This document shows, one piece after another, positions 19,169 to 25,824 of a stretch of DNA of 64,000 nucleotides. The notes under the pieces are model-generated. The model was not told the DNA's origin. It saw nothing but the letters and a program-made list of their open reading frames with translations, and made no database searches. How positions within the stretch are numbered: position 1 is the first letter of the stretch; the number at the start of each line of letters is the position of its first letter. The stretch covers positions 248,001 to 312,000 of the forward strand of contig NZ_JACDUT010000003.1 in assembly GCF_013761245.1 (NCBI RefSeq), given 5' to 3'. The position numbers were made by a program, and so were the translations under genes. Source of the DNA: Thermaerobacillus caldiproteolyticus. GTDB lineage: Bacteria > Bacillota > Bacilli > Bacillales > Anoxybacillaceae.

Positions 19169-20298
19169 CTACGATTCGAGTTCAGCCGGAAGAACTGGAA
19201 ACGGTAGCAAAGCATGTCCCCGATGCAGAAGACGCGTGCCAGAGTGCGCGGACCTCGCTTTCCTGGGAACTTTCCTCTTTAGTGATAGAGATTACTGGCA
19301 TCGGTTCTGATGCCATCTATGAGCTCAAAGACGAGCTGATTCATTGGCTCGACCGTTATGAAGAAAAGCTGAATGAAGCGGAGGAACTGCTGTATCGGAC
19401 GGCAGCAGCAATCAGACAGGCAGACCAAACGCTTGCCGACAACATGAAAGAATTCGGTCTGGAGCTCCTTGGCTGGTATGACTTGCAGCGATTGTTTGGA
19501 GAATACGACCCGATCACCGGAGAACGGATTTCGGCAGGAGATCGCCTGCTTGCGGGAGGAATGTTATTGTTGACCATTATTCCTCCAGCCAAAGGGGCAG
19601 GAATTGCTGGAAAAGTGGCGGTGAAAGGAGCGAAAGCGGCAGAAACCGCAGCAGATGTTTCCAAATTGGTCTCGCAAATGAAATATGTTCTCCGCTATGA
19701 TAAAATCATGCCAGCCTTTCAAGTGGTATACCACCAAGTCGTGAAGGCGCCGATTACCAAAACGCTGCAATATTTTAAGAAGCAATGGAACGATCTTCTT
19801 GCCAGCGTTCCATCTGTCCAATGGCAGCCGGCCTTGGCGGGAATTGGTCCAGAGCCCCGTATATGGATGAGCGGAGCCGAGAAAGAAGTAAAAGAAACTA
19901 CGATGAACATGATTGGCAAAACTAGGGGTGAGGTGGTTGGTAAGGGTACAGGTAACACTGAGTTAGGTAAAATAACAGGATATAAATTTAAAGAAGATGT
20001 TGATTTAGATTTTAGGGGAACAGGAAAGACATATAGGGACGCATTAAATGAAGCTTTTATTAGGACAGGTGTACCGAGAACAGAATTTACTGTGACTAAG
20101 TGGGGAAGAGACGCTAATGGTAAATCATTCCCAGTAGAGTGGAGAGCTAAAAATGGTGCAGAAGTCAATATTGATATTGGACATACAAAAAATGGTCCAG
20201 ATGTTCCGCACATTGGTTATCAAACTGGGGGGAAAAGAGGTGGAGGAGGAGCCATACGTGGGCATATACTGGTAGACGATGTACCTGTAAATAGATAA
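19165..20298 (+). CDS. T7SS polymorphic toxin: WXG-like N-terminus, pretoxin TG linker, Ntox47-like C-terminal toxin
   Basis: 377 residues in three parts. Residues 1-95 form a helical WXG100/YwqI-like region (TIRVQPEELETVAKHV...). About 96-190 is a pretoxin linker with EYDPITGERISAGDRLLAGG and PPAKGAGIAGK, matching the PT-TG pattern. The last 125 residues are a compact toxin domain ending PHIGYQTGGKRGGGGAIRG-HILVDDVPVNR, which I recall as polymorphic toxin type 47, a predicted RNase of BECR fold. It would be secreted by type VII secretion into competitors. The first 190 residues are nearly the same as in the toxin at 25825-27120 while the C-termini differ completely, the hallmark of polymorphic toxins. 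The immunity gene follows. Confidence 0.8.
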   Translation: MTTIRVQPEELETVAKHVPDAEDACQSARTSLSWELSSLVIEITGIGSDAIYELKDELIHWLDRYEEKLNEAEELLYRTAAAIRQADQTLADNMKEFGLELLGWYDLQRLFGEYDPITGERISAGDRLLAGGMLLLTIIPPAKGAGIAGKVAVKGAKAAETAADVSKLVSQMKYVLRYDKIMPAFQVVYHQVVKAPITKTLQYFKKQWNDLLASVPSVQWQPALAGIGPEPRIWMSGAEKEVKETTMNMIGKTRGEVVGKGTGNTELGKITGYKFKEDVDLDFRGTGKTYRDALNEAFIRTGVPRTEFTVTKWGRDANGKSFPVEWRAKNGAEVNIDIGHTKNGPDVPHIGYQTGGKRGGGGAIRGHILVDDVPVNR

Positions 20299-20312
20299 AT
20301 GGAGGAATGTAT

Positions 20313-20753
20313 ATGTTGTGGAATATTGAGGAACAGATTATGTCTGCTGCTGCTTCTATGAACATCAATGTAACTAAAATATCAGAACATGATACAGAAT
20401 TAAGATTTCAACAACTTTCCAGAAAATACGCTAACGGTACTAAATTATTTCCGTTGTGGGAGCATCTAGATAACGATATAGCTGTACAACATCCAGAAGC
20501 TTGGAAATGGATTGCTGAATATATTGGAAATTCTCAAGCTATTTTGATGTTTAACCCATCCGATGAAAAATCGTCTTATGAAGTAGAGGGGGGAGAAAAT
20601 CTAGTAAAACTACTGTCAGAAATGTTTAATGTTGAGTTCTATGTTACTAATAAGAACAATGAATATTTATTATGTTTTAACCATCATGATGTACTAATTG
20701 CATGTGGAGATGCAACCGAATGGATAAAAAAATACGAGAATATTCAAGATTGA
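20313..20753 (+). CDS. Probable immunity protein for the Ntox47-like toxin
   Basis: 146 residues from the ATG at 20313. GGAGG at 20301-20305 lies seven bases before it, whereas the ATG at 20307 touches the ribosome site. A small acidic cytosolic protein with no membrane segment and no family I recognise (LFPLWEHLDNDIAVQHPEAW, WIAEYIGNSQAILMFN). The assignment rests on position, 14 bases after a toxin gene, and on size. It is followed by a terminator repeated in another toxin module. Confidence 0.65.
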   Translation: MLWNIEEQIMSAAASMNINVTKISEHDTELRFQQLSRKYANGTKLFPLWEHLDNDIAVQHPEAWKWIAEYIGNSQAILMFNPSDEKSSYEVEGGENLVKLLSEMFNVEFYVTNKNNEYLLCFNHHDVLIACGDATEWIKKYENIQD

Positions 20754-20814
20754 ATAAAATCTTCACTACTAACTATCTATCTCGATGAGTTGTTTAAATG
20801 TTAAGTATTTGTAT

Positions 20815-20853
20815 AACCTTGATTGGCTTTATGCCTTTCAAGGTTTTTATTTT
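20815..20853 (+). terminator. Terminator of toxin module 1
   Basis: AACCTTGA (20815-20822) pairs with TCAAGGTT (20838-20845), with an inner GGC/GCC, followed by TTTTATTTT. The segment GGCTTTATGCCTTTCAAGG is also found in the terminator at 25568-25606. Confidence 0.75.
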
Positions 20854-21104
20854 AAAACTAACAGATGTATCAAATAATAAAGTGCAATTACGAGAAAATT
20901 TATATATCGTTTTTACCAACATTTTAATTCAGACTTCATAATGGTTCCGCCTACTATGAGTTTGGCTGTGATGCATGGTGAAACTATTAACAAATACCCT
21001 TCGAGTATGCTTTAAAACACGAGAGAAAGCTTTCTCGTGGCGAGAAAGAGGGTATAAACTTTTAACTGACTGTGACAATAAAAAGCTGGCAAATTACTTT
21101 TGTA

Positions 21105-21133
21105 TTGTATTTTCACTAGAGACGGTCGTATAA
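21105..21133 (+). promoter_or_regulatory. Promoter of the serine recombinase gene
   Basis: TTGTAT (21105-21110), 17 bp, TATAAT (21128-21133), 62 bases before the start codon. The rest of 20854-21194 holds no gene; a hairpin CACGAG/CTCGTG lies near 21018-21040. Confidence 0.65.
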
Positions 21134-21194
21134 TACTCGTCATTGTTAACAAGCGTTACATAAATTGTAATTTTCGTAACGGGGGGATGTAACA

Positions 21195-21971
21195 TTGAAT
21201 GTTGTCGGGTATATACGAGTCTCGACACAGGGGCAAGCAAAAGATGGATATAGCTTGAAATACCAAGAGGAGGAAATACAAGCGTATTGCGAAAAACATG
21301 GTTGGAATTTGATACATATATTTAGAGATGAAGGAATCAGCGGGGCAAAAATTAATGAAGAAGCGTTGGAAGTGGACAGGGTGGGCTTACAAGAGATGTT
21401 AGCCCACCTTTCTTCTCTCCAAATTAAGTATGTCGTGGTGTTAAACACAAGCCGGTTGTGGCGCTCTGACATGGTGAGAGTGTTGATTCATCGAGAGTTA
21501 CAGAAGTATGGGGTGGATATTAAAAGTATTGAACAGCCAAATTACAGTATCTACAAAAAAGACCCAAGTGATATATTGGTCAATGGACTAATGGAGTTAT
21601 TAGACCAATATCAGCGATTGGAAATTGCTTTAAAACTAAAGAAAGGTCGGCATAAAAAAGCAAAAGAAGGAGGATATGCCGGAGGAAGAGCGACTTTTGG
21701 TTATAGGAAGTTAAGGGGAGAAAAAGAGTTAAGAGTCGACGAGGATAAAGCCAAAGCCGTACAACGAGTGTTTGAGTTAAGAGAGCAACATCCTACATGG
21801 TCTTTTACTCGAATTGCTGATGTGTTAAACAAGGAAGGGCATTTGACGACACAAGGTAAGCCCTTTACCAAAGTACAAGTGAAACGGATTTTAGACCGAA
21901 AGGACTTTTATAAAGGGATGTATACCTATGGAAGCATACAGGCGAAAGGGAAACACCAAGCCATTCTTTAA
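21195..21971 (+). CDS. Serine recombinase (resolvase/invertase family)
   Basis: 258 residues. The N-terminal catalytic domain has the nucleophile motif YIRVSTQGQ (Ser10) and the downstream SRLWRS region. A 'recombinase' domain follows (about 150-255: GRATFGYRKL, FTRIADVLNKEG, VKRILDRKDFY). It ends soon after, without the zinc-ribbon and coiled-coil of large serine integrases, so it is either a short natural form or cut short by the adjacent IS110 element, which begins within about 160 bases. It sits inside the toxin array and may have taken part in its rearrangement. GGGGGG precedes the start. Confidence 0.85.
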   Translation: MNVVGYIRVSTQGQAKDGYSLKYQEEEIQAYCEKHGWNLIHIFRDEGISGAKINEEALEVDRVGLQEMLAHLSSLQIKYVVVLNTSRLWRSDMVRVLIHRELQKYGVDIKSIEQPNYSIYKKDPSDILVNGLMELLDQYQRLEIALKLKKGRHKKAKEGGYAGGRATFGYRKLRGEKELRVDEDKAKAVQRVFELREQHPTWSFTRIADVLNKEGHLTTQGKPFTKVQVKRILDRKDFYKGMYTYGSIQAKGKHQAIL

Positions 21972-22016
21972 AGCGGTCACTTAAAAAATACATGAAATTT
22001 CTTATATATCCGTATA

Positions 22017-22104
22017 GATGATACATCCATGGACAGGCTGATGTACCAATGCGCACCGGAAGGTGAACGCTCGAACTAAGGTTGCCGCCATGGGAGTCAT
22101 CATC
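22017..22104 (+). ncRNA. Structured RNA candidate in the IS110 left flank (possible bridge RNA)
   Basis: GATGATACATCCATGG (22017-22032) pairs, with a small bulge, with CCATGGGAGTCATCATC (22088-22104). Inside is a hairpin GCG-CACC-GGAA-GGTG-AA-CGC (22051-22070). It lies in the 159-bp non-coding stretch directly before the IS110 transposase. IS110-family recombinases use a 'bridge RNA' made from a non-coding end of the element to choose target and donor. That this hairpin belongs to such an RNA is inference from position and structure. Confidence 0.5.
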
Positions 22105-22130
22105 AAACTCAATGGATTGGGGGAGGATGT

Positions 22131-23366
22131 ATGCATCACAAACAACGGCATATTTACGTGGGGATTGATTTACATAAACACCATCATACGGCGGTTATCA
22201 TCAACTGTTGGCATGAAAGATTAGGAGAGATTCAATTTGAAAATAAGCCCGCGGCTTTTACGGATTTTTTCATCAAGGTTCGTCAATTAGTACCTGAGAA
22301 TATGACACTGGTCTTCGGTTTAGAGGACGTTGGTGGATACGGACGAGCATTGGCAACGTTTTTAGTTGATCATGGGCAAATGGTAAAAGAAGTGAATCCC
22401 GCTTTGTCTTATGCCGAACGTAATAGTTATCCTACGATGCAAAAAAGCGATAGCTGGGATGCGGAATGTGTAGCGAGAGTTCTTGTAAACAAACTAGATT
22501 TTTTGCCGGATGCAGAGCCAAAGGATGTATATTGGTCTATTAAACAGCTAGTCACAAGAAGAAACGCCCTTGTGAAAGCCCAAGGGGCGCTGAAAAACCA
22601 GCTTCATGTACAATTAAGCCATCATTACCCCAGCTATAAGAAATTTTTTGCGGAAGTAGACGGAAAAACAGCATTAGCATTTTGGGAAAGATATCCGTCA
22701 CCATCGTGTTTAGAGGAAGTAAGGATAGATGAGCTTACTGCTTTTTTACAAGCTGTTAGCCACAACACTTGTTCAAGAAAGAAAGCAAAAGAAATACTAG
22801 AACTTGTGAAAACAGATAGAACGACCACCAAACAATACCAAGAAACACGGGATTTCCTCGTGCAAAGCATGGTGAGAGATTTGCGCTTTAAAAAGCAGGA
22901 AATGGCATTGGTCGAAGGAGAACTAAGAAAATTAATGAAATTACTCGATTACCAACTGGAGACAATGCCGGGGATTGATGTAGTGACAGCATCCGCCTTG
23001 GTTGCCGAGATTGGAGATATTCAGTGTTTTCCAAATGCCAATAAACTTGCTCGTTATGCGGGAATTGCGCCTGTGCATTTTGGCTCTGGAGGAAAAGGAA
23101 AAGACCACAAAAGCAAACAAGGCAATCGAACGTTACATGCGTTATTTTATCAATTAGCGATACAACAAATACAAGTGGCAAAAGAAAGTAAAAAGCCAAG
23201 GAATCCTGTATTTTATGAATACTACCAACGCAAGCGAAAGGAAGGCAAAACAAAAGGACAAGCACTGGTTTGTATTATGAGAAGGCTTGTGAACGTTATA
23301 TATGGCATGATGAAGAATAAAACCGCTTATCAATTGCCGAATATAACAGAGCGAAAGGTAATTTAA
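22131..23366 (+). CDS. IS110-family transposase (DEDD/Transposase_20)
   Basis: 411 residues. The N-terminal RuvC-like DEDD domain starts YVGIDLHKHHHTAV, with further acidic residues at GLEDVGGYGR and SDSWDAECVARVL. The C-terminal Transposase_20 domain has TMPGIDVVTASALVAEIGD, ARYAGIAPVHFGSGGKGKD and the Gln/Asn/Arg stretch SKQGNRTLHALFYQLA that carries the serine-type chemistry of this family. The length is normal and the frame intact, so it may be active. A strong GGGGGAGG site lies before the ATG. It is predicted to act with a guide-like RNA from the flanking region. Confidence 0.92.
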   Translation: MHHKQRHIYVGIDLHKHHHTAVIINCWHERLGEIQFENKPAAFTDFFIKVRQLVPENMTLVFGLEDVGGYGRALATFLVDHGQMVKEVNPALSYAERNSYPTMQKSDSWDAECVARVLVNKLDFLPDAEPKDVYWSIKQLVTRRNALVKAQGALKNQLHVQLSHHYPSYKKFFAEVDGKTALAFWERYPSPSCLEEVRIDELTAFLQAVSHNTCSRKKAKEILELVKTDRTTTKQYQETRDFLVQSMVRDLRFKKQEMALVEGELRKLMKLLDYQLETMPGIDVVTASALVAEIGDIQCFPNANKLARYAGIAPVHFGSGGKGKDHKSKQGNRTLHALFYQLAIQQIQVAKESKKPRNPVFYEYYQRKRKEGKTKGQALVCIMRRLVNVIYGMMKNKTAYQLPNITERKVI

Positions 23367-23409
23367 TAGGTGGTCTTTTTTTATAATAGCTTTTAAGATT
23401 ACTACATAG

Positions 23410-23709
23410 GGTACGAGTAAATTTACTTATAATAATTTACCAAAGAATCCAAAGGAACTGCTGGAAGATGGTTGGAAAGATGTAACTCCAGATGGAATGA
23501 GAAAAAATACAAACTCAAGAGAGTACGAAGATCCACGTACAGGAATAAGAGTTAGATTTGATCCTGGTAAGCCGGGTGCTCCAGGGTTTGAAGGAAAGGA
23601 CCATTACCATATTTATAACCCTAATCGTACAGGTAAAGGTGATTATTACTTGGACAAAAACGGTAATCCTGTTCCTAAGGGTTCGAAAGCTTCTCATATA
23701 TTACCTTAA
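23410..23709 (+). pseudogene. Orphan C-terminal toxin domain (N-terminus lost)
   Basis: An open frame of about 99 residues without a proper start; the first ATG is at 23497. It reads KFTYNNLPKNPKELLEDGWK, then EYEDPRTGIRVRFDPGKPG, GKDHYHIYNPNRTG and GNPVPKGSKASHILP. This is a complete-looking polymorphic toxin C-terminal domain (DHYH as probable active-site histidines), perhaps the type 24 family, though I am unsure of the family number. It has lost its secretion N-terminus and begins just after the IS110 element. A (broken) immunity gene follows, as in an intact module. It could act as a recombination donor for toxin switching. Confidence 0.65.
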
Positions 23710-23724
23710 AAGGAGATATACAAA

Positions 23725-24086
23725 ATGAAGCCTTCACAATTTCTTAATCTATATGTTTTACATGATAGCTTTGTAGAAGATATAAAATATCTTATAAATG
23801 AAAACAAATTAGAGTTAGTAATCGAATTATGTAATTGGAAGCAAAAATTTTATACAGATACAGAGATACAGAACCCGAGATGGCAAAATATAAATTAGTT
23901 TTTAAAGGAGTATCAAAGTTTGAGGCTATTCCAAATACACTAGTAGATTACGATGATATTTTAGAAGTAGAACTTTTATCGAGTGAAATGAATAATGAAA
24001 CGGTTAAATTTGTTTTGAAAGGTGAAGAAGATGTGAAAATTCTTACCGTTCAAGCTGCAGAAGTAGATTTTATAAAATTGGACTAA
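23725..24086 (+). pseudogene. Immunity gene broken by an 8-bp tandem duplication
   Basis: AAGGAGATATACAAA precedes the ATG at 23725. The first frame (MKPSQFLNLYVLHDSFVEDI...) runs to a stop at 23896-23898 (57 residues). AGATACAG occurs twice in tandem at 23856-23863 and 23864-23871. Removing one copy restores a single frame of about 117 residues that continues through DTEPEMAKYKLVFKGVS to the stop at 24086. The acidic, soluble product and its place 15 bases after the orphan toxin domain make it the cognate immunity gene. The toxin it guarded against has lost its N-terminus, so selection may have relaxed. Confidence 0.75.
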
Positions 24087-24107
24087 CATATTTTCATTAA
24101 ACATGAA

Positions 24108-24148
24108 AAACTTTGAAAGGGTGTATATCATTCTTTCAAGGTTTTTAT
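24108..24148 (+). terminator. Terminator of the orphan toxin/immunity module
   Basis: AACTTTGAAAG (24109-24119) pairs with CTTTCAAGGTT (24133-24143) and is followed by TTTATT. Confidence 0.75.
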
Positions 24149-24222
24149 TGTTGCAATAGTAGGTGTCGAACCTATCACTTCCTCGTATCTATACCAAGCA
24201 AAAGCCTAAAGATGGCTGATGA

Positions 24223-24315
24223 TGTTCGGAAGTAGTGAGTCAATTCAGACGAGCTGAAAATGACAATATCCATTATTCGAAGAACGGTGCACATATTGTT
24301 CTTGCAAGACCATAG
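24223..24315 (+). pseudogene. Toxin C-terminal tail remnant (HYSKNGAHIV type)
   Basis: A short open frame ends AENDNIHYSKNGAHIVLARP followed by a stop. The 'IHYSKNGxHIVPARP' ending is typical of some polymorphic toxin RNases (I recall Ntox50-like). Only about 30 residues remain, and upstream sequence has stops in all frames I checked. The next gene starts 17 bases later and is the likely immunity gene of the lost toxin. Confidence 0.55.
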
Positions 24316-24332
24316 AATGGGGAGAAAGAAAA

Positions 24333-24641
24333 ATGGATGAATTTATCAAGGTGTTAAATCATTATCCCAATGGAACCAAACTGATAATAGAGTGGAAAGA
24401 TGGATTGCGTATTAAAGGTTTATTAGATACTATTTATGAAACAGACAATGGGCTGGAATTAGAAGATGAGGACTACGATGAATACTTTGCTTGTGCTTTA
24501 AAAATCTTGTCCATTGAGAATAATCCGTCCGGTAGGGTTTTAAGCGAAAATACTTTATTAGAAGTATCAAAACAAAATAAACCAAGTAAAATTTTTTTAG
24601 AGAATGGCGTATTGATATGGCAAGATATGAATGATAAATAA
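24333..24641 (+). CDS. Probable immunity protein (orphan)
   Basis: 102 residues, acidic and soluble, no membrane segment. It opens MDEFIKVLNHYPNGTKLIIE and contains LELEDEDYDEYFACALKI. I recognise no named family. It follows a toxin-tail remnant by 17 bases, has a good GGGGAGAAAG ribosome site and is closed by its own terminator, the layout of an immunity gene kept after its toxin was lost. Retaining it could protect against neighbours carrying the same toxin. Confidence 0.6.
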   Translation: MDEFIKVLNHYPNGTKLIIEWKDGLRIKGLLDTIYETDNGLELEDEDYDEYFACALKILSIENNPSGRVLSENTLLEVSKQNKPSKIFLENGVLIWQDMNDK

Positions 24642-24652
24642 CAAATATTTTA

Positions 24653-24686
24653 CCCCTGAGGATTATCTACTCAGGGGGATTTTTTG
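24653..24686 (+). terminator. Terminator of the orphan immunity gene
   Basis: CCCCTGAG (24653-24660) pairs with CTCAGGGG (24670-24677), followed by GATTTTTT. Confidence 0.85.
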
Positions 24687-24797
24687 GTGTATGGAATGCC
24701 GAATAAACCGCTTGTGGTACAATATATACATAACCCAAGAAACTTCTACATGATAATTTTTTAAGTTATAACGTACGCACAACAGGAGTTAAAAAAG

Positions 24798-24911
24798 ATG
24801 CCCTATTTTATGATTGCCATCAGCTTTAAAAAATTGAAAAATCGTCAGTGGCCACCAATTAGAGATATTGCGAAAATAATGACTCAAGAAGAAAGAGAGT
24901 TGCCCTTTTAA
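24798..24911 (+). pseudogene. Short toxin-tail remnant or small ORF upstream of the GAD-like immunity gene
   Basis: A 37-residue frame (MPYFMIAISFKKLKNRQWPP then IRDIAKIMTQEERELPF) with AGGAG before its ATG. The stop lies 19 bases before the next gene, the same spacing as between toxins and immunity genes elsewhere in this array, so I read it as the last residues of a lost toxin. It could instead be a small independent protein. Confidence 0.4.
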
Positions 24912-24930
24912 ATATTGAGGTGACTTATTA

Positions 24931-25485
24931 ATGGGAGATACACAAAATATATTTAATCATTTTAAATTAGAAGAGAAAGTCTCCATATCAACAGTTGAGA
25001 AGTATAAAGAAAGAATTTCCTCAGAAGTTGTTGACATTTGGGAACAATATGGTTTTGGTAGTATTTTACAAGGTTATCTAAAAATAGTGAATCCTGATAA
25101 ATTTCAAGATCTTTTAGAAGACGTATATATACGATATCAAGAAGCCATTCCGTTGTTCGCTACATCAATGGGAGATATAATCGTTTGGGAAAAGGGGAGA
25201 TATTTAAACCTGTTGAACTTTAGAAAAAATGAGGTACATGTTATTTCAGCTGGATTTGATTTTTTCTTTGAGGATTTAAACGATGAGGCCTTTTTAGATG
25301 AGGAATTAAATTGGTTTCCTTATCCAGAGGCGGTTAAGAGATATGGGGAACCAGAGTTTGATGAATGTTTTGGCTACGTACCTCTTCTTGGATTAGGTGG
25401 ACCAGAAAAAGTAGAGAACTTGAAAAAGATTAAACTGATTGAACATATTTATTTAATCACCCAATTTATGGGACCCATAGAATAA
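24931..25485 (+). CDS. GAD-like/DUF1851 (Tdi1-type) immunity protein
   Basis: 184 residues, acidic and soluble. The N-terminal half (VDIWEQYGFGSILQGYLKIVNP, split around residues 35-58) fits the GAD-like domain. The C-terminal half (PLFATSMGDIIVWEKGRYL...PLLGLGGPEKVENL) fits DUF1851/Tdi1-C, a domain found in immunity proteins of polymorphic toxin systems. It would neutralise a toxin whose gene is no longer complete here. The gene has an AGGTG ribosome site and is closed by the terminator at 25568. Confidence 0.75.
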   Translation: MGDTQNIFNHFKLEEKVSISTVEKYKERISSEVVDIWEQYGFGSILQGYLKIVNPDKFQDLLEDVYIRYQEAIPLFATSMGDIIVWEKGRYLNLLNFRKNEVHVISAGFDFFFEDLNDEAFLDEELNWFPYPEAVKRYGEPEFDECFGYVPLLGLGGPEKVENLKKIKLIEHIYLITQFMGPIE

Positions 25486-25567
25486 ATATTTAGAATATAT
25501 CTTAACTTGATCAATCAATGTTCAGTAAACATTATCTATATTAGTTGTTAGATTACTTCTATTTTCA

Positions 25568-25606
25568 GCCTTGATGGGCTTTATGCCTTTCAAGGTTTCT
25601 TTTTTG
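25568..25606 (+). terminator. Terminator of the GAD-like immunity module
   Basis: GCCTTGA/TCAAGG stem with inner GGC/GCC, followed by a T-rich run; shares GGCTTTATGCCTTTCAAGG with the terminator at 20815. Confidence 0.7.
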
Positions 25607-25771
25607 GCGGAGGATATCAGTGCCTAATAAGCCACTTTCTCCGTTACTAACAAATATAACCCTAATTTAAATTAGCATATTAATTTCGGGTATTTTTTTC
25701 AAATTATTTTGGGTCTGTTTTCTGAAATTGAGCCAATTTTCATATTTACTCTGTGCAGGTACTCTTTTTTA

Positions 25772-25818
25772 TGAAATGAGAAAGGAAATCGCCTAAATTA
25801 GCGAAAGATAGTGGAGCT
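25772..25818 (+). pseudogene. Remnant of the WXG-like helper gene tail
   Basis: 25772-25818 aligns base by base with the last 50 bases of the intact helper gene (19113-19160): GAAATGAGAAAGGAAATCGCC against GAAATCAGCAGGGAAATTGCC, then GCGAAAGATAG in both. The rest of the helper gene is missing, so the second toxin copy has lost its partner. Confidence 0.65.
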
Positions 25819-25824
25819 ATAATA

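Larger units (their letters stand above)
21980..23395 (+). mobile_element. IS110-family insertion sequence (ends not resolved)
   Basis: The transposase gene and its upstream structured region form the element. IS110-family elements usually lack terminal inverted repeats, so I can only bracket the edges: left between the recombinase stop (21971) and 22017, right between the transposase stop (23366) and the start of the orphan toxin frame (about 23410). It separates toxin module 1 from the orphan toxin tail and may have displaced that toxin's N-terminal part. Confidence 0.55.

Noticed and set aside
19719-20213. 164-codon antisense ORF in the first toxin gene
   Set aside because: Antisense to a well-supported coding frame with no start signal.
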